From Paenibacillus sp. JJ-223 (lineage in GTDB: Bacteria > Bacillota > Bacilli > Paenibacillales > Paenibacillaceae): a DNA stretch of 64,000 bases. The notes under the pieces are model-generated. The model worked only from the letters and a program-made list of their open reading frames with translations. It was not told the origin of the DNA and made no database searches. The first letter of the stretch is position 1. Each line of letters begins with the position of its first letter. The translations under genes were made by a program, and so were the position numbers. The DNA lies in the NCBI RefSeq assembly GCF_927798175.1, contig NZ_CAKMMP010000001.1, positions 434,001 to 498,000 of the forward strand, written 5' to 3'. Of the stretch, positions 9,817 to 18,425 are shown piece after piece.

Positions 9817-10239
9817 ATGCAGCTTTCAGATTCAACCTATGGCGAGATTACAGCTCTAAGTAAACAAGGCGATGATTTGGTGAAGGCAGGCGATTTTGAG
9901 GCGGGCAAGAATAAGTATGTTAAGGCCCTGCGATTATTACCGGAAAATCATCAAGAATGGGAGGCCGCTACGTGGTTATACGTGGCAATCGGGGATGTCC
10001 ATTTCCATATGAAAAATTACGATAAGGCATTTAAATGCTTTTATAACGCTGTACAATGTCCGAAGGGAGTAGGGAATCCCTATATTCATCTCCGGTTAGG
10101 TCAGTTGTATTATGAACAGGAGAACCTTGAAAAGGCGGCGGACGAGTTAACACGGGCTTACATGGGTGCGGGTATTGGGATTTTTATGGAGGATGATCCA
10201 AAGTATCTGGAGTTTTTAGAGACAAAAATAGAGATTTGA
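9817..10239 (+). CDS. Tetratricopeptide-repeat protein
   Basis: This 140-residue soluble protein contains about three TPR-like helix pairs, for example QGDDLVKAGDFEAGKNKYVK, then WLYVAIGDVHFHMKNYDKAF and HLRLGQLYYEQENLEKAA. Short proteins of this kind commonly occur near contact-dependent toxin and immunity genes, but no toxin lies here. ATG at 9817 is preceded by AGGAGA; a TTG at 9793 in frame lacks a ribosome site. The decayed gene just upstream may once have been its operon partner. Confidence 0.7.
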   Translation: MQLSDSTYGEITALSKQGDDLVKAGDFEAGKNKYVKALRLLPENHQEWEAATWLYVAIGDVHFHMKNYDKAFKCFYNAVQCPKGVGNPYIHLRLGQLYYEQENLEKAADELTRAYMGAGIGIFMEDDPKYLEFLETKIEI

Positions 10240-10261
10240 TTGAGAGGATAAGAACATAATG

Positions 10262-10292
10262 AAAAGACCCACCGGGGCTCATCAGCGGGTCT
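10262..10292 (-). terminator. Terminator after the anti-sigma gene
   Basis: On the minus strand AGACCC and GGGTCT enclose a 16-base loop followed by TTTT, 29 bases beyond the anti-sigma stop. It lies between two converging genes. Confidence 0.65.
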
Positions 10293-10320
10293 AGTCTTGT
10301 GTAGAACGAAGCGGGGATGC

Positions 10321-11289
10321 TCAATGTTTCGATCCGGGAATGATCGTTTCGGCAATGCGGATCAGCTCTTCCGGAGAGATATTACCTTTGCGGACACTTA
10401 GGGTGTAGTGATAAACATAGCTGGTTTCAGGTTCCTCATAGACCCATATTAACTCGGTGGAACCCCCTCGAGAGGTTCTCTGAATGACGTCCTGTCCGTT
10501 TATTTTTATTTTTTGGCTGGTGCTGTTCAGTCCGTCTTCATATGAGGCGGTGACAGGGCCGGTATTTTTGGCGTTTAGGATACTTAGTGAAATTTCATTT
10601 TTGCCGCTGGCATAGGTTAGGAACGACAGCCAGAAATCATCCGTAAAATTCACCGGCATCAAGGCATAATCTTTGCCGGAAGCTTGGGCTTCGGCCAGCA
10701 GTTTCTTTGCAATTTTTGTTTTTTCCTCTTCGGAGAGCGTATTCAGATCCATCCCGTGCTCCATATGTACGCTTGCCTTTTGGAACGTATACGTGTTTGA
10801 GCCAGAGAGTTCCTTGGATAGGGGCATGCCGGGTACATGCAGCATTTTCTTTAATTCGGCGAAACTCTTTACGATATGTGAATTTGCTTTGAGATCGAGG
10901 ACATGGTTCGGATTGTTCGGCACGACGTAGATGATCGCAGCCTCGCCGGGCTTGATGTCATTCACCCAAATTTCGTTCATTCTGGAAATTCGTTTTGCTT
11001 CGTCCTCGGTGCGATTCGATGCAGGGGCAGTGGAGAACGGCTTTTCTTGAAAAAGAATCTCCCCTTTGTCGTTGGCCAAGGACTGGTATTTTACGGCGGC
11101 AAATCCCGTTGATGCAGTCAGCAGCATGCCGGCTAAGAGGAGAAAGCTCACTCTATTTTTCACAAAAAATCGCTCCCTTTTGAAAGGTTTTTCTCCTATG
11201 TTGTTCATGATCCGATCTTGAAGGGCGGTTCCTGAAGGTTCAACTCTTTGAAATAGTGGTTTCAGGTCTTGGCCGGGGTCGATGCTCAT
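10321..11289 (-). CDS. Putative membrane anti-sigma factor
   Basis: This 322-residue protein has a basic cytoplasmic N-terminus of about 46 residues, one membrane segment (SFLLLAGMLLTASTGFAAV, residues about 48-67), and a large extracellular domain. Its start overlaps the end of the ECF sigma gene by 50 bases in another frame, and GAGGAAAG precedes the ATG. Sigma plus overlapping membrane protein is the usual layout of ECF sigma/anti-sigma pairs, so it probably sequesters the sigma factor until an envelope signal arrives. The outer domain resembles DUF4367-type stress domains only loosely. Confidence 0.65.
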   Translation of the reverse strand: MSIDPGQDLKPLFQRVEPSGTALQDRIMNNIGEKPFKRERFFVKNRVSFLLLAGMLLTASTGFAAVKYQSLANDKGEILFQEKPFSTAPASNRTEDEAKRISRMNEIWVNDIKPGEAAIIYVVPNNPNHVLDLKANSHIVKSFAELKKMLHVPGMPLSKELSGSNTYTFQKASVHMEHGMDLNTLSEEEKTKIAKKLLAEAQASGKDYALMPVNFTDDFWLSFLTYASGKNEISLSILNAKNTGPVTASYEDGLNSTSQKIKINGQDVIQRTSRGGSTELIWVYEEPETSYVYHYTLSVRKGNISPEELIRIAETIIPGSKH

Positions 11290-11836
11290 TTTTTCTTTCC
11301 TCCTCTGTACTGACGTAGTATGTTCTGAATTTGGCGGCGGCCCGCTCGTATTTCTTTCGTAAATAGGTCGCGTTTTGATTCAGAATAGGGCTAATTTCGT
11401 TATAGCTCTTTTCCTCGACGCAGCGCAGAATCAGCAAGCTTCGTTCCTCGGCGGACAACATGGCCAGCGCACGCAGCACGGACGGATTGTAATATTTGTG
11501 ATCAATAGCTTGATCGACCTGGTTGTTGTCCCGGTCACTTTTGTACAAAAAGGGCAGAAATCGCGTGATTTTGCGTTTGCGCAGCAAGTCAATGCAATGG
11601 TTTAAGGCAATCCGGTACAACCATGCCTCATAGGGTCTGTCTGGATCGTATTTGTGCAAGCTGCGGTATGCCTTCAAGAACACCTCTTGACTGCAATCCT
11701 CTGCTTCTCCATAATCTCCGAGCATATGGTAGCAGTAATTGAAGATGAATTTTTCGCAACGCATGACGATCAATGCATACTTGTCTTTCTCCCCTTTCAG
11801 AACGTCACTGACAATTTGTTGAATCGGTTCGTCCAA
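11240..11836 (-). CDS. ECF-type RNA polymerase sigma factor
   Basis: This 198-residue protein has region 2 (DYGEAEDCSQEVFLKAYRSL, then YEAWLYRIALNHCIDLLRK) and region 4 (MLSAEERSLLILRCVEEKSYNEI), as in group 4 sigma factors of the SigM/SigV/YlaC type. It would direct RNA polymerase to envelope-stress promoters and probably to its own. It has a basic, proline-rich tail overlapping the anti-sigma start. A perfect palindrome ATGACGTCAT lies at 11913-11922, upstream of it. Confidence 0.9.
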   Translation of the reverse strand: MDEPIQQIVSDVLKGEKDKYALIVMRCEKFIFNYCYHMLGDYGEAEDCSQEVFLKAYRSLHKYDPDRPYEAWLYRIALNHCIDLLRKRKITRFLPFLYKSDRDNNQVDQAIDHKYYNPSVLRALAMLSAEERSLLILRCVEEKSYNEISPILNQNATYLRKKYERAAAKFRTYYVSTEEERKNEHRPRPRPETTISKS

Positions 11837-11969
11837 GTTGCTTCCCCTCCTTACAACTTGTATTACGGAACAGCATCAGGCAAATGTGACAAATCGATCG
11901 AAAAAACTTGATATGACGTCATTCATCGGTAAATCGGGAGCTGTTACGGGGGAAGAACAATGCATTAAA

Positions 11970-12018
11970 TTGACAACATACTGAAGGAATTTTATTATAT
12001 TAGCATACTGACGAGTAT
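11970..12018 (+). promoter_or_regulatory. tetR promoter with operator at +1
   Basis: TTGACA (11970-11975), a 17-base spacer and TATTAT (11993-11998) make a good sigma-A promoter with a start near 12005. The inverted repeat ATACT-GACG-AGTAT occupies 12005-12018, exactly where a repressor would block initiation. A matching site lies at 12884, before the next gene. Confidence 0.6.
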
Positions 12019-12060
12019 CTGAATAACACATCTATAGTAGGTGTGTGGAGGTGATTCGAT

Positions 12061-12843
12061 TTGAATGTTCGTGACCAAGTTTTTCAAGCAGCAGAACAAT
12101 TCGTCGAGACGAAGGCATTCGACCTGATTACATTTGCTGACATAGCCAGAGTGGCCGGCGTACATTGGACTGCTGTCCGCAGACATTTTGGCAGCAAGGA
12201 GCAGATGAGGGAATGGTTAAAGGAAAGGCAAGCGGAACTCCATGCCGATCTTACGGACACGAGGTCCCGCGTGCTGGAAGCAGCTGCACAAGTCTTTTCT
12301 TCAAACGGATATGTAAACTCTTCTTTGGATAAAGTTGCCGAGTATGCCGGGCTAAGCAAGGGGGCGGTTTATTGGCATTTCTCCAGCAAGCAAGATTTGT
12401 TTCTTTCGATTTTAAAACAAACTTATGAGCAGCAGCTTCGACTGCTTCCCCACCAAGTGGACCATATACTGTCATCGAACGAACCGATGACTGCCTTGTC
12501 GGAATGGTTGGAGTCCCAGTTTAATTGCCTTGAGGCTGGAGAAGAACGATCCAGCCTATTTTTGGAATTTTTAGTTTCCGGAGAAGCCGAGATCCGCGAA
12601 AATTTGCAAAAACTTCACGGACACATGATGGATGAAATAGGGATATTGCTGCAAGAAATGCAACGAAGGGGGTACATGGCAGAAGACGTCGATCCCCGTT
12701 CGATCGCCTTGATGCTGGATGCATTGCTAAAAGGCGTTCTCATCGAATGGATTCTCGACCCACGGCCGGATTCATTGCGCGCCCTTATCCATACGATATC
12801 AAAAACGTTGTGGCATGGAATTAGAGGGCCTGCCAACCAATAG
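12061..12843 (+). CDS. TetR family regulator with two tandem HTH domains
   Basis: This 260-residue protein contains two consecutive TetR-type DNA-binding domains. Residues about 3-58 include ITFADIARVAGVHWTAVRRH and FGSKEQM; residues about 67-122 include SLDKVAEYAGLSKGAVYWHF and SSKQDLF. A single helical ligand-binding domain follows. Typical TetR proteins of about 200 residues have only one HTH. The TTG at 12061 lies 6 bases after GGAGGTGA. Matching operator-like repeats occur at its own start site and before the downstream broken hydrolase gene, so it probably represses both. The ligand is unknown. Confidence 0.88.
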   Translation: MNVRDQVFQAAEQFVETKAFDLITFADIARVAGVHWTAVRRHFGSKEQMREWLKERQAELHADLTDTRSRVLEAAAQVFSSNGYVNSSLDKVAEYAGLSKGAVYWHFSSKQDLFLSILKQTYEQQLRLLPHQVDHILSSNEPMTALSEWLESQFNCLEAGEERSSLFLEFLVSGEAEIRENLQKLHGHMMDEIGILLQEMQRRGYMAEDVDPRSIALMLDALLKGVLIEWILDPRPDSLRALIHTISKTLWHGIRGPANQ

Positions 12844-12878
12844 ACATTTGTCCTGAGATTAAACGCGTTATTATGCCA

Positions 12879-12908
12879 TTGACATACTATATAGTACGTT
12901 TTTAATGT
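12879..12908 (+). promoter_or_regulatory. Promoter with TetR-type operator before the broken hydrolase
   Basis: TTGACA (12879-12884) is followed by the inverted repeat ATACT-ATAT-AGTAC (12884-12897), whose core TACTATATAGTA is a perfect palindrome, and then by a weak -10 (TAATGT, 12903). The operator lies between -35 and -10 and shares the ATACT-N4-AGTA pattern with the site at 12005. Confidence 0.6.
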
Positions 12909-12951
12909 ATGTATAAGTATGTGAATATAATGATTATGAGGAGGAATACGG

Positions 12952-13265
12952 ATGGTTGTGTTAGCGATCATCGTGATGTTCATGGCGGCTCTTTATTGGT
13001 ATGGCCAATTCCAATTTACCGAGAAGATGTTCTCGCTTTTGTTCCCGCTGCCAAGGCTGTTTCGGAGAGATACAAAGAAATCAAGGTGCCACTAGTCATT
13101 ATGGTAGGCGCAGACGATCCTTTCGAAACAAAGGAGCATAGTTTCCGACTGCACAAAGAAATTCCGACCTCCACACTGATCGTACAGGAAAACGTTGCAC
13201 ACATGATTCCCCAAAATCACCCAGAGGTAGTTATGAAAGCGATAGAGTCCCTCCATTTGAAATGA
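12952..13265 (+). pseudogene. Alpha/beta hydrolase broken by internal deletion
   Basis: An ATG at 12952 with ribosome site GAGGAGGAA begins a membrane-anchor sequence (MVVLAIIVMFMAALYWYGQF) that shifts out of frame and stops near 13095. From about 13020 another frame gives the C-terminal part of an alpha/beta hydrolase, including VPLVIMVGADDPF (acidic-residue strand) and NVAHMIPQNHP (the histidine loop). The middle, with the nucleophile serine, is missing. It was probably the target of the adjacent TetR regulator. The sequence to 13712 has a terminator at 13316 and the fbp promoter, with no recognised gene. Confidence 0.7.
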
Positions 13266-13315
13266 ACCGCGATCGTTGCCTGCTGGTCGCTAAATTACCC
13301 CTTTTCGTAAGATCG

Positions 13316-13345
13316 GGTTAACCAGCAATTACTGGTTGGCCTTTT
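13316..13345 (+). terminator. Terminator after the broken hydrolase
   Basis: AACCAG pairs with CTGGTT around a 6-base loop, followed by GGCC and five T. Confidence 0.7.
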
Positions 13346-13712
13346 TGTAATTCAGAAAATGTGAATATAATTAACTTTGAAGGATAAACGTATCGTATGA
13401 GGAACTGCTGTTGCTATGGCCCCGCAAATCGGCTCGGCAAATCTATTAATGAGGTGAAGAACTGATCAAATTCACATTCAAAACATCTTGATCACCTTTT
13501 GCATAGTGATCTCCTGTTGGGGCGGTAGTTCGAACTCCTGACTAGCCTGAGCAAAACCGCTGAGCCCGGTACCTTAAAATTTATCTTCTCAACGTGAGTA
13601 AGCTAAAATTTTGGGTATATGTTATGATATGAATAATTAAATGTAAGTTTCTATTCATTCGTTAGTAAGTATGGATCATAACCACTTATTTCCTTGAAGG
13701 GGGACATCTGTT

Positions 13713-15644
13713 TTGGATGCGCAGTTTCTAGATTTATTGGCCCAGAAATATGATACGGAAGAAAAAGTCATCACCGAGATCATCAACCTTGAAGCGATCT
13801 CCAATCTCCCCAAGGGAACCGAGCATTTTGTCAGTGATTTGCATGGGGAGTTCCAGGCTTTTCAGCATGTACTAAGAAACGGTTCGGGTACGGTCAAAGA
13901 GAAAATCAAAGATTTATTCCGAGAGGTTTGGACGGATCAAGAAATCAATGATTTTGCGGCATTAGTGTATTATCCGGAAGAAAAAATACAGCTGGTTAAA
14001 GGAGCCCTATGCAGTAAACAAGCCTTGAACCAATGGTATAGACAAACGATTGAACAAATGCTTAAGCTTATTTCGTATGCCTCTTCCAAGTATACGCGCT
14101 CGAAATTGCGTAAAGCTCTGCCGGAGCAGTATGTATATATTGTAGAAGAGCTTTTATACAAAACAGATTCGACCAACAATAAGGATCCTTATTATGAGGA
14201 AATATACCGGCAAATCATCTCCTTGGGCCAGGCGGACAAGCTCATTATCGGCCTTGCTTATACGACCCAGCACTTAGTGGTTGACCATCTTCATGTGGTC
14301 GGAGATATCTATGACCGGGGACCGGACCCCGATAAAATTATGGACACGCTGATCAACTACCATTCTGTAGACATTCAGTGGGGGAACCATGATGTCCTGT
14401 GGATCGGCGCCTACGCGGGTTCCCTGGTCTGCCTTGCGAATATTATCCGAATCTGCGCCAGATACGACAATCTGGATATCATCGAAGACGTTTACGGTAT
14501 CAATCTTCGCCCACTGCTGAACTTGGCGGAGAAATACTATGATGACAATCCGGCCTTCAGACCGAAGCTGCAGGCAGGCCATAACGTAACGGAGCAAGAA
14601 ATTCTGCAGATCACCAAAATTCATCAAGCCATTGCCATGATCCAGTTCAAGCTTGAAGCTCCGATTATCAAGAGACGCCCATACTTTAATATGGCAGAAA
14701 GACTTTTGCTTGAGCAGATTGATTACGACAAAAATGAAATCAACATCGGCGAAAAAACGTACCCGCTGGAAAACACCTGTTTCGCAACCGTAGACCCGCA
14801 GCAGCCTGAACAATTGCTGAAGGAAGAACACGAGGTGATGGAAAAGCTGCTGTTCTCCGTTCAGCATTCCGAAAAGCTGGCCAGACATATGAATTTTCTG
14901 ATGAAAAAGGGCAGCCTTTATTTAAAATACAACGGGAATCTGTTAATCCACGGCTGTATTCCTTTGGATGAAGAAGGAAACATGGAAGAAATGCAGATTG
15001 AAGACAAAACGTATTCGGGCCGCCAGCTGCTCGATGTTTTTGAATATTACTTGCGCTACTCCTTTGCGCATCCGGAAGAGACGGATGATCTGGCTACGGA
15101 TATGGTATGGTACATCTGGACAGGGGAGTGTTCCTCGCTCTTCGGAAAAAGAGAAATGACCACCTTTGAACGGTACTTTATCCAGGATAAAGAAACCCAT
15201 AAGGAGAGAAAGAACCCGTACTACTATTTGCGTGAAAATGAAGAGATCTGCCGGAAAATTCTGCTGGAGTTTGATTTGAATCCGGATCACGGACATATCA
15301 TTAACGGCCACACGCCAGTTAGAGAAATTCGTGGAGAGAACCCCATTAAAGCGGGCGGGAAAATGATCGTCATTGACGGCGGTTTTTCCAAAGCCTATCA
15401 ATCCACAACAGGCATCGCCGGATATACCTTGTTGTATAATTCCTTTGGCATGCAGCTCGTCGCCCATCAGAAGTTTAATTCAAAAGAAGACGTGTTATGC
15501 AACGGCACGGACGTATTGTCTGTAAAAAGACTGGTGGACAAAGAACTGGAACGGAAGCTTGTGAGGGAAACCAATGTTGGGGAGAAGCTGCAGCAAAAAA
15601 TTTCGAATTTGAAAAAACTGCTGGAATATCGTTACATGAAGTGA
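13713..15644 (+). CDS. fbp: Fructose-1,6-bisphosphatase, class III
   Basis: This 643-residue enzyme is close in length to the Firmicute-specific class III FBPase (B. subtilis Fbp, about 670). It removes the 1-phosphate of fructose 1,6-bisphosphate for gluconeogenesis. Calcineurin-like metal motifs are visible: [12 protein letters not shown] near residue 45, [11 protein letters not shown] near 195, WGNHD near 225, and INGHTPV late in the protein. The TTG start at 13713 lies 8 bases after AAGGGGGA. A -10-like TATGAT is near 13623. The second copy of the inverted-repeat element begins 6 bases after the stop and may serve as its 3' end. Confidence 0.95.
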   Translation: MDAQFLDLLAQKYDTEEKVITEIINLEAISNLPKGTEHFVSDLHGEFQAFQHVLRNGSGTVKEKIKDLFREVWTDQEINDFAALVYYPEEKIQLVKGALCSKQALNQWYRQTIEQMLKLISYASSKYTRSKLRKALPEQYVYIVEELLYKTDSTNNKDPYYEEIYRQIISLGQADKLIIGLAYTTQHLVVDHLHVVGDIYDRGPDPDKIMDTLINYHSVDIQWGNHDVLWIGAYAGSLVCLANIIRICARYDNLDIIEDVYGINLRPLLNLAEKYYDDNPAFRPKLQAGHNVTEQEILQITKIHQAIAMIQFKLEAPIIKRRPYFNMAERLLLEQIDYDKNEINIGEKTYPLENTCFATVDPQQPEQLLKEEHEVMEKLLFSVQHSEKLARHMNFLMKKGSLYLKYNGNLLIHGCIPLDEEGNMEEMQIEDKTYSGRQLLDVFEYYLRYSFAHPEETDDLATDMVWYIWTGECSSLFGKREMTTFERYFIQDKETHKERKNPYYYLRENEEICRKILLEFDLNPDHGHIINGHTPVREIRGENPIKAGGKMIVIDGGFSKAYQSTTGIAGYTLLYNSFGMQLVAHQKFNSKEDVLCNGTDVLSVKRLVDKELERKLVRETNVGEKLQQKISNLKKLLEYRYMK

Positions 15645-15649
15645 AACGA

Positions 15650-15880
15650 CTATATAGATTGAACCGGAAATTTATACGATAACGAAGAGGGCAGAAAGAA
15701 TCTGGAGAAGCGAAGCGGTCTAAACGCTTTCTGAAAGAAAGCTGCTTCGGAAGCATAGGCTGATCACCGGATTTTCCCCTTGAAAAAGGGGATCAAAGAA
15801 ATCTAGGGATAACAGCGATCGGAAGATGGTTCTGACCCCGTAGTGTCTCTGTGTAAAAATCATTGGTTCAACCTATATAG
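15650..15880. repeat. MITE-like inverted-repeat element, copy 2
   Basis: Same element as 490-723, with the same ends and orientation. About a dozen substitutions and a 3-base length difference separate the copies. Changes in the AGCTTTCT/AGAAAGCT hairpin fall mostly in the loop (GTA to GAA), so the stem is kept. It follows fbp immediately. Confidence 0.75.
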
Positions 15881-15965
15881 TAAAGATAAAAAAAGGGCTG
15901 CCCGATGGTCATAACCCTGTGCGACAACTATTTCATTTCACGTAAGGGTGCAGCAAACCAGATAA

Positions 15966-16007
15966 AAGCCAGTCAAAAGACATGTTTCAAGTCCTTTTGA
16001 CTGGCTG
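15966..16007 (-). terminator. Terminator for the minus-strand MFS remnant unit
   Basis: A 13-base perfect stem (AGCCAGTCAAAAG and its complement) with a 14-base loop is followed on the minus strand by TTTTATC. Confidence 0.75.
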
Positions 16008-16026
16008 AACGTATTGGTGACCAGGT

Positions 16027-16270
16027 TTAGCTTTGTTCCAGCTTGCTAAAGACGGGTTTTCGTTCGGTGAAGAAGTAAAGCAGCGCTGCAGCCGGAAGAA
16101 TGATGCCCAGAACAGCTGCAGTCTTCCAGCCGCGCTCAAGACATTGCCCACGACTCGTTAACGTTGTTTTTCTGAAGATAAAAAAGTAGCGTAAGGTACA
16201 AGAATCTGGGCGACTACCGAGCCAAGGCCGATGAACAGGGAAGAAATCAGGAAAATTCCTGCGTTGGGGG
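16027..16270 (-). pseudogene. MFS transporter remnant
   Basis: Two hydrophobic pieces in different frames read like parts of one MFS permease. The first, at about 16161-16270, includes GIFLISSLFIGLGSVVAQIL then VPYATFLS. The second, at 16027-16140, includes GWKTAAVLGIILPAAALLYF then FTERKP and a stop. The N-terminal third and a long middle section are missing, so the gene is non-functional. It lies just downstream of the aldo/keto reductase in the same direction and is followed by a good terminator, so it was once the last gene of that unit. Confidence 0.6.
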
Positions 16271-16321
16271 GATGATCTTCCTCCATCCAAATCCGAAGAG
16301 CGTTTAGTATAAAACGCAAAA

Positions 16322-17281
16322 TTATTTTTTCATGCTTTTTTCCCATGCCCCTCTGACGGATATACCTGTCTCCATAGCAGCTTGTTCTAAATCTTGAATG
16401 TCCTTTCTTTCTAATGTGAGATGAACAGCAGCTAATGCATCGTCGATCTGTGCTTCTTTGGTAACTCCTATAATGGGTACAGTTCCCTTTGCAATGGCCC
16501 AAGCCATTGCTGTGGTCGCCGGTCCAACGTTATATTTGTCTCCAATCTCGCCCATTACATCGATTAAATATTGAAGTTTTCGCAGAGTTCCTATATTAAA
16601 AGCTTCGCCTCTTCTTGTATTGCTTTTAAACGGATGATTGGCATTATATTTGCCTGTGAGTGTTCCTTGTTCCAGGACCATATAGGAGAAGAAAACGATA
16701 TTATTGTTGTTACACCAATCGATAATGCCTGCTTCTTCGGATTCCCTGTATAACAAACTATAATGATTTTGAACGGCTGAAAGCGCCAGACTCTCTTTTT
16801 CCAGAATGCTGACAGCTAATTTTAATTCATCCAAGTTGTGATTAGATACTCCGATGTGTTTAATCTTGTTCTCTTTTGCCAAGGGGATGATTTCTTTTGT
16901 CCATTTTTCAATATTCCGGGGATTGTGGATCCAATACAGGTCAATATGCTGCTTTCCAAGCCTTTCCATACTTTCATTTAAAGACTTCCTCATATTTTGT
17001 TCCTGGCCATCGAAGGGTGTGAATTTCGTAGAAATCATGATGTCTTGTTCTTCTTTAATAAATCCACCTAAAATGGTTTCAGATGCGCCATAACCATATA
17101 CAGCTGCAGTATCCCATAAGGTAAAACCTTCTTTGATGGCTTTTTGATAAACAGGTCGTAAGTCCTCTTCATTATAGTTATTTCCAAAAACCCGATCTCC
17201 ACCGTTAACCCCTATACCCCATGACCACGTTCCCAGTGCTATAGCTGGTATTTGACTGGTTTTCATGGTTACATATTTCAT
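16322..17281 (-). CDS. Aldo/keto reductase
   Basis: This 319-residue NAD(P)H-dependent reductase has the full catalytic tetrad: Asp57 and Tyr62 in LWDTAAVYGYG, Lys86 in ISTKF and His119 in LYWIHNP. The cofactor-binding end is visible as GTVPIIGVTKEAQIDDA. The carbonyl substrate is unknown. The ATG at 17281 follows GAGGAAG; seven extra upstream codons lack a ribosome site. It lies between a broken Crp/Fnr-type regulator upstream and a broken MFS permease downstream, all in one direction, so it seems to be the survivor of a three-gene unit. Confidence 0.9.
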   Translation of the reverse strand: MKYVTMKTSQIPAIALGTWSWGIGVNGGDRVFGNNYNEEDLRPVYQKAIKEGFTLWDTAAVYGYGASETILGGFIKEEQDIMISTKFTPFDGQEQNMRKSLNESMERLGKQHIDLYWIHNPRNIEKWTKEIIPLAKENKIKHIGVSNHNLDELKLAVSILEKESLALSAVQNHYSLLYRESEEAGIIDWCNNNNIVFFSYMVLEQGTLTGKYNANHPFKSNTRRGEAFNIGTLRKLQYLIDVMGEIGDKYNVGPATTAMAWAIAKGTVPIIGVTKEAQIDDALAAVHLTLERKDIQDLEQAAMETGISVRGAWEKSMKK

Positions 17282-17305
17282 GATGACTTCCTCGCTTTCC
17301 AAATT

Positions 17306-17697
17306 TTAAATTTCCTCGGCAATCGTTCTTCTGATTCTGCTCAACGAGACGGGAGTTCGTTGCATTGGATTACCATAACGACACATTCCTCTAAGGCTTC
17401 GACGGAACGGTTTGAAGGTTTATGATCAAACAATCGTTCATAACAAAGTAAGGAACCTTCTTTTGAAAAAAATCTTGTGACGTCATTCCCATTCATGTCA
17501 ATATAATAGCTTCTTAATAAACCGGAGGTAACAAAATATATTTCGTTCTGCACAGCTCCTTGATGAACTAGTATATCTCCTTTAGGTATTTTCTTTTTTG
17601 TAAACATAGTCATTGCCTTGTCAACGACTTCTTGTGGCATGTTGTCCTGCATAAGCAGCTCGATTGAATTTTGGATTTGAGCGAATTCATCCTTCAT
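17306..17697 (-). pseudogene. Crp/Fnr family regulator with deleted DNA-binding domain
   Basis: The frame starting at 17697 gives about 115 residues of a cyclic-nucleotide-binding-like domain (KKIPKGDILVHQGAVQNEIY, then VTSGLLRSYYIDMNG). It then ends abruptly at CNELPSR. In the next frame the sequence continues as LSRIRRTIAEEI and a stop at 17306, which is how this family normally ends after its HTH. About 60-70 residues, most of the helix-turn-helix domain, have been lost by an out-of-frame deletion. The product could not bind DNA. Confidence 0.7.
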
Positions 17698-17884
17698 CCG
17701 GTTCCTCCGTTACTCACTATTTTTTTGGTCACTTCAGAATTCTGCGATTACCTGTTTTGATTATATTTTCTTACCTGCACCTTGTAATTAACATAAGATA
17801 ATTATTCTTGTATACTCGAAAGTAGTTGTACAGAAACAAACGGTGCTGCATTCTGAAAATCTATACATTGAAAGGCGGTATGTA

Positions 17885-18331
17885 ATGAACAAATTAGAAA
17901 TTAAAGTATCTAAGTATCATCCCAAGTATGCTGAACCTACAGTGAAAATGTGGAGAGACAGTAAGGAACGGGCCATTGGTCAGGCTGAAATCCATAGCTT
18001 CGACAGCCATCTTTATTTCTTAAAACATATATTAGCTGAACAGTATCAAATCGATTTAGCGTTAATGGATGACAAAGTCGTTGGAATGATTGCCTATAAT
18101 GAAACGGAGATCAGCCAACTTTATATTCATATTGATTATCAAGGTAGGGGTATAGGGCAAACTTTGCTTAATAAAGCAAAGGCACAAGCCAGTGGAAAAT
18201 TAACCTTATATACATTTGAAGTTAATAAAAATGCCCAAAGGTTTTATGAGAAAAATGGATTTGAAATGATTGGTCGAGGACATGAGAATGAGGAGAATTT
18301 GCCTGATATTCAATATGAATGGAAATTATAG
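17885..18331 (+). CDS. GNAT family N-acetyltransferase
   Basis: This 148-residue GNAT protein has the acetyl-CoA motif IDYQGRGIGQTLLNKA near residue 85 and the usual end FYEKNGFEMIGRG. It should acetylate a small molecule or peptide; the target is unknown. The ATG at 17885 follows AAAGGCGG, whereas an earlier in-frame start at 17843 lacks one. It is followed at 95 bases by another, unrelated GNAT gene. Confidence 0.88.
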   Translation: MNKLEIKVSKYHPKYAEPTVKMWRDSKERAIGQAEIHSFDSHLYFLKHILAEQYQIDLALMDDKVVGMIAYNETEISQLYIHIDYQGRGIGQTLLNKAKAQASGKLTLYTFEVNKNAQRFYEKNGFEMIGRGHENEENLPDIQYEWKL

Positions 18332-18425
18332 AAACTTCTCTTGATCTTAGGTAGCTAACATTATTGGATTTTGCTACAATAGCTCTAACCAAATTGTGGG
18401 CGACCAAATAAGGGGCGATTAGTCT

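Noticed and set aside
11913..11922. Palindrome ATGACGTCAT upstream of the ECF sigma gene as an autoregulatory promoter
   Set aside because: I could not place an AAC/CGT-type ECF promoter with a 16-17 base spacer there; the palindrome alone is too short to claim.
13490..13580. TTCGAAC-containing stretch resembling a tRNA T-loop
   Set aside because: No acceptor stem, anticodon arm or CCA-compatible end can be folded around it.
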